Under the pieces are notes generated by a model. The model saw only the letters and a program-made list of their open reading frames with translations, was not told where the DNA came from and did no database searches. Made by a program: the position numbers and the translations under genes. Shown piece by piece: positions 1-11,176 of a DNA stretch of 64,000 nt. The first letter of the stretch is position 1. The number at the start of each line of letters is the position of its first letter. Source of the DNA: Campylobacteraceae bacterium (GTDB lineage Bacteria; Campylobacterota; Campylobacteria; Campylobacterales; Sulfurovaceae); contig JALWDJ010000082.1 in assembly GCA_027014605.1 (NCBI GenBank), forward strand, positions 1-64,000. Reading direction: 5' to 3'.

Positions 1-50
1 TAAAAAAAGAATCTATAAAATATATTCTTGAAAACTATTACAGGGTTGCC

Positions 51-85
51 TAACTATAATTTTTTTTTATAATTAATTATAGTTA
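51..85. repeat. Perfect 11-bp inverted repeat (TAACTATAATT / AATTATAGTTA), possible terminator downstream of the NERD gene
   Basis: Arms 51-61 and 75-85, T-rich loop; lies just beyond the 3' end of the minus-strand ORF 111-728. Confidence 0.5.
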
Positions 86-110
86 CAGCTAGTGGATTGT
101 CTGTTTTGTG

Positions 111-728
111 CTAGTTTTGGTGACTCTTAAAAACAGTTATTGCTCCCATCTTATCTACACGGCTCTTCCAATCTGTAATAAATGAATCAGCTCTTAAAAA
201 ACCTTTGGGAAGTTTATCATTGGTTAGAGTTGTTTTTGGATTAATAAGAACTGTAGAAGATATTGGAATACCAAAAAGTTTTAAATTTTGAGGAAGTTCC
301 ATATTTTCTTTTAAAAATTCTGATAATATTTTTACATGTCGATTGTTCTGCTCTATTGGATTTGGAAAAGTTTGTATCTTATTTCCATATTTTACATTCA
401 ATGAACCATCAGCTTTAATAGTTAATTCACCTGAAAAGCTTTTACTCTCCAAAACTTCTATACCTAAATGATTAATAATAATATGGTCAATCTGAGCTAC
501 TTCTCCATTATGCTCTATTCGTATATCATGTAATAAAATATTTCTAGGATTATCTTTGAAATAAAAATCAAGATAGTAAGCATTATCTTTTTCAGCTTTA
601 TATCCGTTTTCAATTCGTTGTAAATCTGCTCTTATAAAAGCTCTTTGTTTTTCATTGTTACTTTTAACTAGTAACTCTTTTAGTTTAGCTATCTCTTTTT
701 CTTTAGAATCTATAGTTTTATATATCAT
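111..728 (-). CDS. NERD (nuclease-related) domain protein
   Basis: 205 aa ORF; 'IDHIIINHLGIEVLESKSFSGEL' resembles the NERD core (iDHiv....gifviEsKn..G). Confidence 0.7.
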   Translation of the reverse strand: MIYKTIDSKEKEIAKLKELLVKSNNEKQRAFIRADLQRIENGYKAEKDNAYYLDFYFKDNPRNILLHDIRIEHNGEVAQIDHIIINHLGIEVLESKSFSGELTIKADGSLNVKYGNKIQTFPNPIEQNNRHVKILSEFLKENMELPQNLKLFGIPISSTVLINPKTTLTNDKLPKGFLRADSFITDWKSRVDKMGAITVFKSHQN

Positions 729-883
729 ATTTATAACCTTAATTATTATTAAAAATATTCTATTAATTTATTAAATTATACTATAACTTAATAAATTTGA
801 GTTTTAAGTAGTTTATTATTATTAAGATAGTATATGGCTATAAATAAATAAAACATAGGAGAACGGCTTTTAAAGCTAAATAA

Positions 884-1993
884 ATGAAAAAAAAATACAA
901 TACAGTAGTCATTGGTGCAGGAATAGCAGGGTGTTGCTCTGCCTATTTTCTAAAAGAGAAAGGTATAGATGTCTTAGTAGTTGATAGAAGTGGAGTATCT
1001 GCTACAGGTGGTTCTTCTGCTGCTGGTGCATTTATCTCTCCAAAGATAGGAAAGGGTTCACCACTTCAGACTCTTACAAATGAGGCTTTTAATTTTGCAG
1101 TAGAGTTCTATTCAGATAGATTTCATAGATATTTTACTCAAACAGGGGTTATTAGATTACTAAAAGATAAGGTTGATGCTAAGAAGTTTATGGCGTATGA
1201 GAAGTTTAATAGTGCTAAGAGAAGGGTTTTAAATAGAGATGAGTTAAGAGAGTATGGAATTAAAGATGAAGATATAGCTTTTCTCTTTGAAGAGGCTGGA
1301 GTATGTGATGCACCTCATCTATGTAGAGCTATTATAAGATATATTGACTATCTACAGTATGATGTTAGAGAGTTAAAATATATAGATGGCTATTGGCATA
1401 TAGGCTCTATAGAGGCTCAAAATATAGTTTTAGCTACAGGATATCAGAATAATCTATTTGATATGAGATATATGGGTGTAAAGGGTTTATGGGGAAGTAG
1501 AGGGGACTATATAAGCAGTTTAGATTTAAAAGTTAGTATGCACAAAAAAATCTCTATCTCATCTAATATAGATGGTATTATAAAGATTGGTGCAACACAT
1601 ATTAAATCTAAAGAGCCATGTATATCTTGTGACGGTAAGCCTCTAAAGTCTTTGGAGAAGATAGCTTCAACTATGGTTGATAGTAGTGATTTTAGATTAA
1701 AAGAGACATTTTGTGGTATGCGTTCATCATCAAAAGATTTCTTTCCTCTTGTTGGAGGAGTAATAGATACAAAATATATGTTAGAGACATATCCTAAGAT
1801 ACTAAAAGGTGCAAAACCTCCAATTAAGAAGATAAAAAATCTATATATATGTAACGGTCTGGGTGGTAGAGGATTTGTGTTTGCTCCATTAATGGGTAAG
1901 ATATTGGCTGATTTTATTATAGATAAGAGAGAGATAGATAGTAGAGTAAATCCAGATAGACTCTTTTTAAAGTGGTGTAGAAAATTGGTTTAG
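884..1993 (+). CDS. FAD-dependent oxidoreductase (DAO family), MnmC C-terminal-domain-like
   Basis: N-terminal Rossmann 'VVIGAGIAGCCSAYFLKEKG'; 'GAFISPKIGKGSPL' and C-terminal 'LYICNGLGGRGFVFAPLMGKILADFI' resemble the MnmC oxidoreductase domain. Confidence 0.7.
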   Translation: MKKKYNTVVIGAGIAGCCSAYFLKEKGIDVLVVDRSGVSATGGSSAAGAFISPKIGKGSPLQTLTNEAFNFAVEFYSDRFHRYFTQTGVIRLLKDKVDAKKFMAYEKFNSAKRRVLNRDELREYGIKDEDIAFLFEEAGVCDAPHLCRAIIRYIDYLQYDVRELKYIDGYWHIGSIEAQNIVLATGYQNNLFDMRYMGVKGLWGSRGDYISSLDLKVSMHKKISISSNIDGIIKIGATHIKSKEPCISCDGKPLKSLEKIASTMVDSSDFRLKETFCGMRSSSKDFFPLVGGVIDTKYMLETYPKILKGAKPPIKKIKNLYICNGLGGRGFVFAPLMGKILADFIIDKREIDSRVNPDRLFLKWCRKLV

Positions 1994-1999
1994 ATATAA

Positions 2000-3154
<1,155 letters not shown>

Positions 3155-3200
3155 GATTGTGATAAAATCCGACAATTATTGAGAGTTAGGATAAGAAAAT

Positions 3201-5249
3201 ATGACAAAATCACTTTTAATTGAGATAGGTGTAGAGGAGCTTCCTGCCATTCCTCTACTAAAAATTTTAAAAAATATTGAAAAATCTTGGGCAGATATAT
3301 TAAAAGAGTATAGATTAGACTCTGAGTTTGAGTTTCTATATACCCCACGAAGATTAGTTCTTCTACATAAAGATATACCTCTTAAACAGCAAGATAGTAT
3401 AACAGAGCTATTTGGACCTCCTATTAGTGTAGCTATTAGAGATGGAGAGATTACAAGAGCTGGAGATGGTTTTGCTAGGAAGTGTGGAGTATCTTTTGAT
3501 AAGTTAGATAGAGCTACTAAAAATGGAAGAGAGGTTTTATACTTTAAGAGAGAAGAGATTGGAAAAGATACTAAAGAGCTTTTAGAGGAGATGATAAAAA
3601 AATGGATAGCCTCTATGAGTTTTGGTAAAATGATGCGTTGGGGGGATAGAAGAGATGAGTTTATTCGTCCTATTAGATGGCTACAGGTTAGATTAGACAA
3701 TGAGAGTATAGATATAACTATATTTGGAGTAAAATCTGATACTAAAACTTTTGTCCATAGAGTGGTATCTTTTGAGCCTATTAATCTAAAAGTAATTAAT
3801 GAGTATGAAAATATATTAAGAGATGGAAAAGTTATTCTATATCCTAAAGAGAGAGAAGAGATAATAGTCTCTCAATTTGATAGTTTAGAAGAAAGGCATA
3901 ATATTAAGATAGAGAGAGATAAATCTCTATTAGATGAGGTTGTAGCAATTACAGAAAATCCAAAGGCTCTATTAGGAACTTTTGATAAGTCATTTTTAGA
4001 GTTGCCACCAGAGGTTATTATTGCATCTATGAAAGAGCATCAGAGATATTTCCCTGTATTTAAAGATAATAGACTTAGTAACCAATTTATAGTTGTATCT
4101 AATGGAGTAACCGATGACTACTCTAAAATCATAGCAGGAAATGAGAGAGTTTTAAAACCACGACTATCTGATGCACTCTTTTTCTATAGAAATGATTTAA
4201 AGAGGGGATTATCAACTAATGGATTAGAGAAGATTACATTTATGGACTCTCTAGGGAGCTTAAAGGATAAGATAGATAGAGAAAAGGCTATATCTCTAAG
4301 AGTTCTTGGCTTATATATGGATAGAGTAGAAGAGGAGAGTAACAAAAGTTCAAAAGAGTTAGTTATGCTTATGGAAGAGGCTGTAGAGTTAGCAAAAGCA
4401 GATTTAACTTCAGAGATGGTATATGAGTTTACAGAGCTTCAAGGCTTAATGGGTTACTACTATGCTAAAGCTTTAAGAAAAGATAGTTTAGTTTTTAATG
4501 CTATAAAAGAGCAATATTACCCTTTAGGAGATGGAGCTAAACTCCCATCATCAATATTCTCTTCAATTTTATCTATCTCAATTAAACTAGATACACTTAT
4601 TGGACTATTTAGTATTGGTAAAATTCCAACAGGCTCAAAAGACCCATTTGCATTAAGAAGAGCTGTAAATGGTATTATTAGAATGGTTATTGAGTATGAT
4701 TTAGATTTTAATATAGATAATATTTTAGAATTAACCAAAGAGCTATACAGAGATTATAATAGAGAGAAATTAATAGATTTTATCTTAGAGAGAGTCTATA
4801 AGATTTTAGATGCCAATCCATCTGTTATCTCTGCTGTTTTAAGCTCAGGTGAGAGAGATATTAATAAGATAGCTAAAAAGGTAGATGCTCTAAATAGTAT
4901 TGTAACTCAAAAGAGTTTTAAAGAGCAATTTTCAACCTTTAAGAGAGTTGCAAATATCTCTAAAGATATAGATTTAAATCAAGAGCTTATTATTAACGCT
5001 ATGCTATTTCAAGATAGTATAGAAAATAAGTTATATAATAGATATATAGAGGTTATATCAAAAGATTACTCCAGCTATAAAGATAGATTAAATGGACTCT
5101 TCTCTCTAAAAAATGAGTTAGATAGATATTTCGATAATATTATGGTAAATGTTGAAGATAGAAGTATAAGGGAGAATAGAAAAAATATGATAGCATCTAT
5201 ATATAAATCTTTTCGAGAGATTGCTGATATTAAAGAGATTTCTATCTAA
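3201..5249 (+). CDS. glyS: Glycyl-tRNA synthetase beta subunit
   Basis: 'LLIEIGVEELPA', 'MRWGDRRDEFIRPIRW', 'HQRYFPVF', 'KDPFALRRAVNGIIRM'. Confidence 0.96.
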   Translation: MTKSLLIEIGVEELPAIPLLKILKNIEKSWADILKEYRLDSEFEFLYTPRRLVLLHKDIPLKQQDSITELFGPPISVAIRDGEITRAGDGFARKCGVSFDKLDRATKNGREVLYFKREEIGKDTKELLEEMIKKWIASMSFGKMMRWGDRRDEFIRPIRWLQVRLDNESIDITIFGVKSDTKTFVHRVVSFEPINLKVINEYENILRDGKVILYPKEREEIIVSQFDSLEERHNIKIERDKSLLDEVVAITENPKALLGTFDKSFLELPPEVIIASMKEHQRYFPVFKDNRLSNQFIVVSNGVTDDYSKIIAGNERVLKPRLSDALFFYRNDLKRGLSTNGLEKITFMDSLGSLKDKIDREKAISLRVLGLYMDRVEEESNKSSKELVMLMEEAVELAKADLTSEMVYEFTELQGLMGYYYAKALRKDSLVFNAIKEQYYPLGDGAKLPSSIFSSILSISIKLDTLIGLFSIGKIPTGSKDPFALRRAVNGIIRMVIEYDLDFNIDNILELTKELYRDYNREKLIDFILERVYKILDANPSVISAVLSSGERDINKIAKKVDALNSIVTQKSFKEQFSTFKRVANISKDIDLNQELIINAMLFQDSIENKLYNRYIEVISKDYSSYKDRLNGLFSLKNELDRYFDNIMVNVEDRSIRENRKNMIASIYKSFREIADIKEISI

Positions 5250-6111
5250 TTTGAAATTTTATAGAATATATATAGAACTAACAAATATATGTGGACTTAA
5301 GTGTTCATTCTGTCCAACTAAAGAGTTACCTAATGATATTATGAGTTTAGATTTTTTTGAATTTATAATTAAACAGGCTAAATTTTTTACAAAAGAGATA
5401 GCTTGTCATGTGGTAGGTGACCCTCTGACTCTCTCTAATCTATCTAAATATTTAGATATTATATATAGATACGGTATGAGGGCAGTCATTACTACAAGTG
5501 GATATTACATCAAAAATCATAACTTAAAAACACTTTTTCATCCTGCTATTAAACAGATAAATATATCTCTTAACTCTTTCAATAAAAATGATAAGAGTAT
5601 ATCTTTTAGAGAGTATATAGAGCCTATATTAAATATATGCAATAAAAAATTAGAGTTAAATAGAGATATATTTATAAATCTTAGGATTTGGAATTTAGAT
5701 GAGGTTATGAGTGAGAGAGAGTTTAATAGTAAAATTTTCAACACTCTAAACTCATTTTTTGGAGTAAATTTAGACAATCTAAACCTAAAAGGAAAAGATA
5801 GAGTTAGGTTGGATAGTAAAATTATCCTCCACTTTGATAACTATTTTGAGTGGCCATCTCTAAATAATCAAATCTATGGAGATGGGACTTGTCAAGGATT
5901 AAGCTCTCATATAGCAATCCTTGTTTCAGGAGTAGTTGTACCATGCTGTTTAGATAGTAATGGAGTCATATCATTAGGAGATTTAAAACAAGAGAGCTTA
6001 AAAGAGATACTATCTAATACGAGAGCTTCTAATATACGAGATGGATTTAGAAAATATAGATGTAGTGAAGAGTTATGTTTGAAGTGTAGCTATAAAAATA
6101 GATTTAATTAA
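5221..6111 (+). CDS. Radical SAM/SPASM domain protein (start may be the TTG at 5251)
   Basis: 'CGLKCSFC' radical SAM motif and C-terminal Cys cluster 'CSEELCLKCSYKNRF'; the ORF overlaps the glyS end. Confidence 0.8.
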   Translation: MLILKRFLSNLKFYRIYIELTNICGLKCSFCPTKELPNDIMSLDFFEFIIKQAKFFTKEIACHVVGDPLTLSNLSKYLDIIYRYGMRAVITTSGYYIKNHNLKTLFHPAIKQINISLNSFNKNDKSISFREYIEPILNICNKKLELNRDIFINLRIWNLDEVMSEREFNSKIFNTLNSFFGVNLDNLNLKGKDRVRLDSKIILHFDNYFEWPSLNNQIYGDGTCQGLSSHIAILVSGVVVPCCLDSNGVISLGDLKQESLKEILSNTRASNIRDGFRKYRCSEELCLKCSYKNRFN

Positions 6112-6127
6112 AAAAAATAATAAGTTC

Positions 6128-6243
6128 GATAACTTTTAATGGTTTTGTAATCAAAAAAAGGGAAATAAAAATGATGGATATTAAAAGTTATCTATGAGAG
6201 CCTTTAGGGAAATAAGGGGGAGTTGGGGGATTAAGACTCTCAT
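6128..6243. other. Intergenic structured element: two perfect inverted repeats plus G-runs
   Basis: GATAACTTTTAAT (6128-6140)/ATTAAAAGTTATC (6180-6192) and ATGAGAG (6194-6200)/CTCTCAT (6237-6243); loop contains GGG, GGGGG and GGGGG runs. Confidence 0.5.
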
Positions 6244-6385
6244 GAGAAAATTATAGCGAAAAAAAACTATAAAAAGAAGTATTTTTTAAAAAAATTTAAA
6301 AAAAACTTAAATTTTAAATATTAATAATTTCTTAATGTTTCTTGATATTTAAAGCTAAATCTATTAAAACATTTTAAGTTTATTT

Positions 6386-8335
6386 TTATTTTAAGTATTC
6401 CAATTCCTCTTGAAGTTCAAGAAGCTCTAAATATCTATCACTCTTTTTTTCATACTCATCTTCTAACTCTTTTAACTCACTAGCCACTTCACTTAGTCCT
6501 CTTTGCATATAGCACTCTGGATTTGATAGGCATTTATTAAGTTCATCTATTTTACTCTCAAGCTCTTCTATAATATTAGGAAGTCTATCTAAATCTCTCT
6601 GGTCTTTATAGCTAAGTTTAGTCTGTTTTTTTATTTTAGTAGGAGTAGTAATTTTAATCTCTTTTTTTATCTCATTATCTATTTTATATAGTTCATTTAT
6701 ACTCTTTTCAATAGATAGATACTCACTATAGTTTTGATATGATTCTTCAACAACTCCATCTCCTTTAAATATAAGAAGTTTAGATGCAATTTTATCTATA
6801 AAATATCTATCATGACTTACAAATATTAATGCCCCTTGAAAGTTTATTAACTTCTCCTCTAAAATATTTATGGTTTGAATATCAAGGTCATTTGTAGGCT
6901 CATCTAATATAAGACAATCAACTTTTTTTGTAAAGAGGAGTGCTAAGGCTATTCTATTCTTCTCTCCTCCACTAAGATAACCTATCTTTTTTGTTAGATA
7001 CTCTTCAGGAAATAGAAAACTCTTTAGATAGGCATATATGTGCATAGATTTTCCATTATCAAGCTCTATCCTATCTCCACCTTTTGGCAAGAATGTCTCT
7101 ACTATGCTCTTGTTATCATCTAACATCTCTCTATGCTGGTCAAAATATCCTATTGAGAACTCTCCTTTTTTTATAACTCCTCTATCTGGCTCTATTCTTC
7201 CAAGAAGTATTTTAAGTAGTGTTGATTTTCCAGAGCCATTATGTCCTACTACTGCTATTTTGTCTCTTTGTAAAATTCGTATAGTTAGATTTTCAATAAG
7301 ATTTTTTCCACCTATAGAGTAGCTTAAATCCTCAATATCAAATAGCATCTTCTTTTTAGATATTGAACCCTCAGAGTTAAAACTCTTTTTCTCTCTCTCT
7401 AACTCAATCATCATTTTTCGTATAAGAGTTGGGTCTTTTTTTGCTTTCTCTCTTAGCTCAAATACCCTCTTTTTTCTACCTTGATTTCTTGTAAGTCTAG
7501 CTCTAACCCCTCGATTTAACCACTCTTCCTCTTTTTTTAAAAATCTTAGCAAATTCTCATGCTCTTTTTTCATACTTTGCATTCTTTGCTCTTTTTTAAC
7601 TAGGAATTGGTCATACCCTCCACTATAAGATACTATACTCATATCTTCAATCTCAACAATACGAGTAGCAATAGTATTGATAAAGTGTCTATCATGAGAT
7701 ATAATTAAAAGAGTAAACTTCTCTTTAATTAAAATATCTTCTAAAAACTCCACCATATATACATCAAGATGGTTAGTTGGTTCATCAAGTAGTAGAATAT
7801 CAGGTTTTTTTAGTATAAGAGATGCTAAAGCTACTCTTCTCTGCTCTCCACCAGATAAACTATTTACATCTCTATATTCATACTCTTTTAGCTTAAACTC
7901 TTGTAGGACTCTCTCTATTTTATCATCTAAATTCCAAGCATTATGGTGGTCAAGATATGTAACTATATTAGAGTGTTCTTCTAGTAGTGCTTTATTATTA
8001 AAATCACTAGAGAGAAGATTGGATAACTCATCATATCTCTCTTTTGCCTCTTTAAGCTCTGTTAATTCAGCCTCTATAGCATCTCTTACATTTAGATTAT
8101 CTTTAAACTTTGGATTTTGACTTAATGAGTCTATGATTACTCTGCTATTTATAACTCTGCGTCCACTATCAGGCTCAATCTCATTAGATATAATCTTAAG
8201 TAGTGTTGACTTTCCACAACCATTTTGTCCAATAATAGCAACTCTCTCCCCCTCATTAAGTGTAAAATTCACCCCTTTTAAGAGTTGTTTCACATCATAG
8301 TTTTTATCAATATCAAATAGACTAATAAGTGCCAC
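6386..8335 (-). CDS. ABC-F family ATPase (Uup-like)
   Basis: Two ABC cassettes: 'GQNGCGKSTLLK'/'LSGGEQRRVALA' and 'GHNGSGKSTLLK'/'LSGGEKNRIALA'; no transmembrane domain. Confidence 0.92.
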   Translation of the reverse strand: MALISLFDIDKNYDVKQLLKGVNFTLNEGERVAIIGQNGCGKSTLLKIISNEIEPDSGRRVINSRVIIDSLSQNPKFKDNLNVRDAIEAELTELKEAKERYDELSNLLSSDFNNKALLEEHSNIVTYLDHHNAWNLDDKIERVLQEFKLKEYEYRDVNSLSGGEQRRVALASLILKKPDILLLDEPTNHLDVYMVEFLEDILIKEKFTLLIISHDRHFINTIATRIVEIEDMSIVSYSGGYDQFLVKKEQRMQSMKKEHENLLRFLKKEEEWLNRGVRARLTRNQGRKKRVFELREKAKKDPTLIRKMMIELEREKKSFNSEGSISKKKMLFDIEDLSYSIGGKNLIENLTIRILQRDKIAVVGHNGSGKSTLLKILLGRIEPDRGVIKKGEFSIGYFDQHREMLDDNKSIVETFLPKGGDRIELDNGKSMHIYAYLKSFLFPEEYLTKKIGYLSGGEKNRIALALLFTKKVDCLILDEPTNDLDIQTINILEEKLINFQGALIFVSHDRYFIDKIASKLLIFKGDGVVEESYQNYSEYLSIEKSINELYKIDNEIKKEIKITTPTKIKKQTKLSYKDQRDLDRLPNIIEELESKIDELNKCLSNPECYMQRGLSEVASELKELEDEYEKKSDRYLELLELQEELEYLK

Positions 8336-8411
8336 AAAGCAATCCTTTTTTACGTAATTATAGTGTGTTAATTTTAATCTGTTATAATTAAAAAAAAGTG
8401 AATTATATAAG

Positions 8412-9374
8412 TTGAGTAAATTAAAAAGAGGATATACAACAGGAGTTCATGCATTAATTGCTTTTAAATCAGCTCTGGAAGCATTTTTAGTTACAAGGGA
8501 AAAATCTATATCTATTACAAATAAGATGGATAATGATGACCTTGATGTAACTAGGGGGTGTGAAATTGTTGTAACTGTATCAGATAGATTAGAGGATTTA
8601 GAGTTAAATTCTAAACCTCATCAAGCATATAAATTTAACGCGCTTAATATATATGCAGGAGTTGGAGTTGGAATTGTAACAAAAGATGGACTAAAACCTC
8701 CTAGAGGATATCCTGCAATAAATCCAATACCACTTAATGCGATTAAAAATATATATAGTAGTTTTAACCATAATATAGAAGAGATATTTGTAACTATATC
8801 TGTAACCAATGGAGAGGAATTAGCAAGACAGACAGCAAATGAGAAGGTTGGAGTAGTTGGTGGTATATCTATCTTAGGTACAACAGGATTTGTAAAACCT
8901 ATCTCAAGCTCTGCTTATCTTGATAGTATAAAAACAGAATTAAATTTTGCTAAAAGTAATGGATATAGAGAGGTTGTATTAACTCTTGGAAATAGCTCTT
9001 TTGCTAAGGCTAAAGAGATGTATAATATAGAACAGATAGTAGAGATTGGTAATTTTGTATATGACTCAATAGAGATTGCAAACAGTATTGGAATTAAAAA
9101 GATTGTATTTATCTGTGGTATTGGTAAAGCTACTAAAGTTATGCAAGGGTATAAAAATACCCATAATAGATTTGGGCAGATTGATTTTAGACTACTTCAA
9201 AAAGAGATTTTAAGAGAATTTAATATTTTAGTAGATATAGAGAGGGTCAAAACTGTAAGAGGAGTTATCTTAGGTTTAAATAAAGATAAGTTCTATAAAT
9301 TAATAAAAGATAGAGTGAATAACAGAATAAAACTATGGTTTCCGACAATTAAGATAGATACTTTAATTATCTAA
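8412..9374 (+). CDS. cbiD: Cobalt-precorrin-5B C1-methyltransferase (TTG start)
   Basis: 'LKRGYTTGVHA', 'GVGIVTKDGLKPPRGYPAINPIP', 'GGISILGTTGFVKPIS'. Confidence 0.92.
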   Translation: MSKLKRGYTTGVHALIAFKSALEAFLVTREKSISITNKMDNDDLDVTRGCEIVVTVSDRLEDLELNSKPHQAYKFNALNIYAGVGVGIVTKDGLKPPRGYPAINPIPLNAIKNIYSSFNHNIEEIFVTISVTNGEELARQTANEKVGVVGGISILGTTGFVKPISSSAYLDSIKTELNFAKSNGYREVVLTLGNSSFAKAKEMYNIEQIVEIGNFVYDSIEIANSIGIKKIVFICGIGKATKVMQGYKNTHNRFGQIDFRLLQKEILREFNILVDIERVKTVRGVILGLNKDKFYKLIKDRVNNRIKLWFPTIKIDTLII

Positions 9375-9409
9375 AGGGTATAATACTTTAAATTAAATCT
9401 AGGATTTTT

Positions 9410-10489
9410 ATGGGTATTTTTATTGCATTATTAGTTTTATCGTTTTTAATCTTTTTTCATGAATTGGGTCACTTTTTAATGGCTAAATTTTTTGATGTAA
9501 AGGTTGATGTGTTTAGCATAGGATTTGGGAAGAGACTCTTTACAAAAAAAATTGGAGATACAGAGTGGAGTATATCTATTATTCCATTAGGTGGATATGT
9601 AAAGATGAAGGGGCAAGATGATAGTAATCCACTAGCTAAAAATTATGATAGTGATAGTTATACAGCTAAAAAGCCTTGGCAGAGGATACTTATACTTTTA
9701 GCAGGACCATTTGCTAATTTTTTTGTAGCTTTTATTCTCTATTTTACAGTTTCTCAGATTGGAACATATCTATCTCCACTATTTAACTATTCACACTATA
9801 TATCACCTACCATTGGTACATTCTCTAGTGACTCACCTGCAAAAGAGGCAGGATTAAAAGAGGGAGATAAGATAGTTAAGATTAATGGCATAGAGATTAA
9901 AAATTGGGATAGTATAGGTAAGAGTATTCAAAAATATAATGATAGTATAGAATTTACTATATTAAGAGCTAATCAAGAGTTAACTTTTAATATTAAACCT
10001 TTAATCAAAGAGCAGAAAAATAAATTTGGAGAGATTATTAAGAGAAAAATTATCGGTATTGCTCCTAAGATTACTAATAATATATTAAAATTTTCTCCAA
10101 TTGACGGTATTATTTTTGCATATAATGAGACTGTTTATGCTTCCACAATGATTTTTAAGAGTGTTGAGAAACTAATTACAGGTTCAGTTCCAGCTAATCA
10201 ATTAGGAGGAGTAATATCTATTGTAGATATTACATCAAAAGCTAGTCAATCAGGATTGATAGCTCTTCTACTTTTTACAGCACTAATCTCTGTAAACTTA
10301 GGAGTTCTAAATCTTCTCCCAATACCTGCACTTGATGGTGGACATATTATGTTTAATATATATGAGATAATAACAAGAAAAGCTCCAAGTGAGAAGATGA
10401 TGTATAGATTGACCATAGTTGGATGGGGAATTTTACTCTCCCTTATGCTACTTGGAATATATAATGATTTAAATAGGCTATTAGGATAG
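9410..10489 (+). CDS. rseP: RseP-type site-2 intramembrane zinc metalloprotease
   Basis: 'FFHELGHFLMAK' HExxH, PDZ domain, 'LLPIPALDGGHIMFNIYE'. Confidence 0.94.
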   Translation: MGIFIALLVLSFLIFFHELGHFLMAKFFDVKVDVFSIGFGKRLFTKKIGDTEWSISIIPLGGYVKMKGQDDSNPLAKNYDSDSYTAKKPWQRILILLAGPFANFFVAFILYFTVSQIGTYLSPLFNYSHYISPTIGTFSSDSPAKEAGLKEGDKIVKINGIEIKNWDSIGKSIQKYNDSIEFTILRANQELTFNIKPLIKEQKNKFGEIIKRKIIGIAPKITNNILKFSPIDGIIFAYNETVYASTMIFKSVEKLITGSVPANQLGGVISIVDITSKASQSGLIALLLFTALISVNLGVLNLLPIPALDGGHIMFNIYEIITRKAPSEKMMYRLTIVGWGILLSLMLLGIYNDLNRLLG

Positions 10490-10492
10490 ATT

Positions 10493-11167
10493 ATGAGAGA
10501 GAGATTAAGAGAAAATTTAGATAGAGTTATTTGGAATATTGAACAGGCAAGAATTCAAGTTAGTGAACACCATATTGTAAAACTAGTTGCAGTTGGAAAA
10601 TATAGTGATGAAGAGAGTATAAGATTACTATATGAATTAGGACAAAGAGCATTTGCAGAAAATCAAGTTCAGCAGTTAGCCAATAGAGTTGAGAGTTTAA
10701 AATCTCTTCCAATAGAGTGGCATATGATAGGTACTCTTCAGACAAATAAGATAAATAGGCTAATTGAATTAAAACCATATCTACTACAATCATTAAGTTC
10801 TTTAAAATTGGCAGAAGCATTAAATAGTAGATTAGAAAAAAAAGAGACAACTATGAATGCTCTACTTCAAATAAATTCTGCTAATGAAAACAGTAAATCA
10901 GGTGTTAAGGTAGATGAGGCAGTTGATATATATCAAGAGATAAAAGAGAGATATCCTCATATAAAACTAAAGGGTGTAATGAGTATTGGAGCTTTAAGTA
11001 GCAGTAAAAAAATAGTTCAAAAGAGTTTTGAGACTACTTACAATATATATGAGAAATTAAAAAGAGATGGGGCAGAGATATGTTCTATGGGTATGAGTGG
11101 GGACTATGAATTGGCTATTAAGTGTGGTTCAAATTTAGTTCGTATTGGTTCAAAAATATTTAAATGA
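10493..11167 (+). CDS. YggS-family PLP homeostasis protein
   Basis: 'VAVGKYSDEESIRLLYELGQRAFAENQVQ', 'EWHMIGTLQTNK', 'SMGMSGDYELAIKCGSNLVRIGSKIF'. Confidence 0.92.
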   Translation: MRERLRENLDRVIWNIEQARIQVSEHHIVKLVAVGKYSDEESIRLLYELGQRAFAENQVQQLANRVESLKSLPIEWHMIGTLQTNKINRLIELKPYLLQSLSSLKLAEALNSRLEKKETTMNALLQINSANENSKSGVKVDEAVDIYQEIKERYPHIKLKGVMSIGALSSSKKIVQKSFETTYNIYEKLKRDGAEICSMGMSGDYELAIKCGSNLVRIGSKIFK

Positions 11168-11176
11168 GGTATATAG

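Noticed and set aside
3176-3700. 174-aa minus-strand ORF antisense to glyS
   Set aside because: Shadow ORF; glyS is unambiguous on the plus strand.
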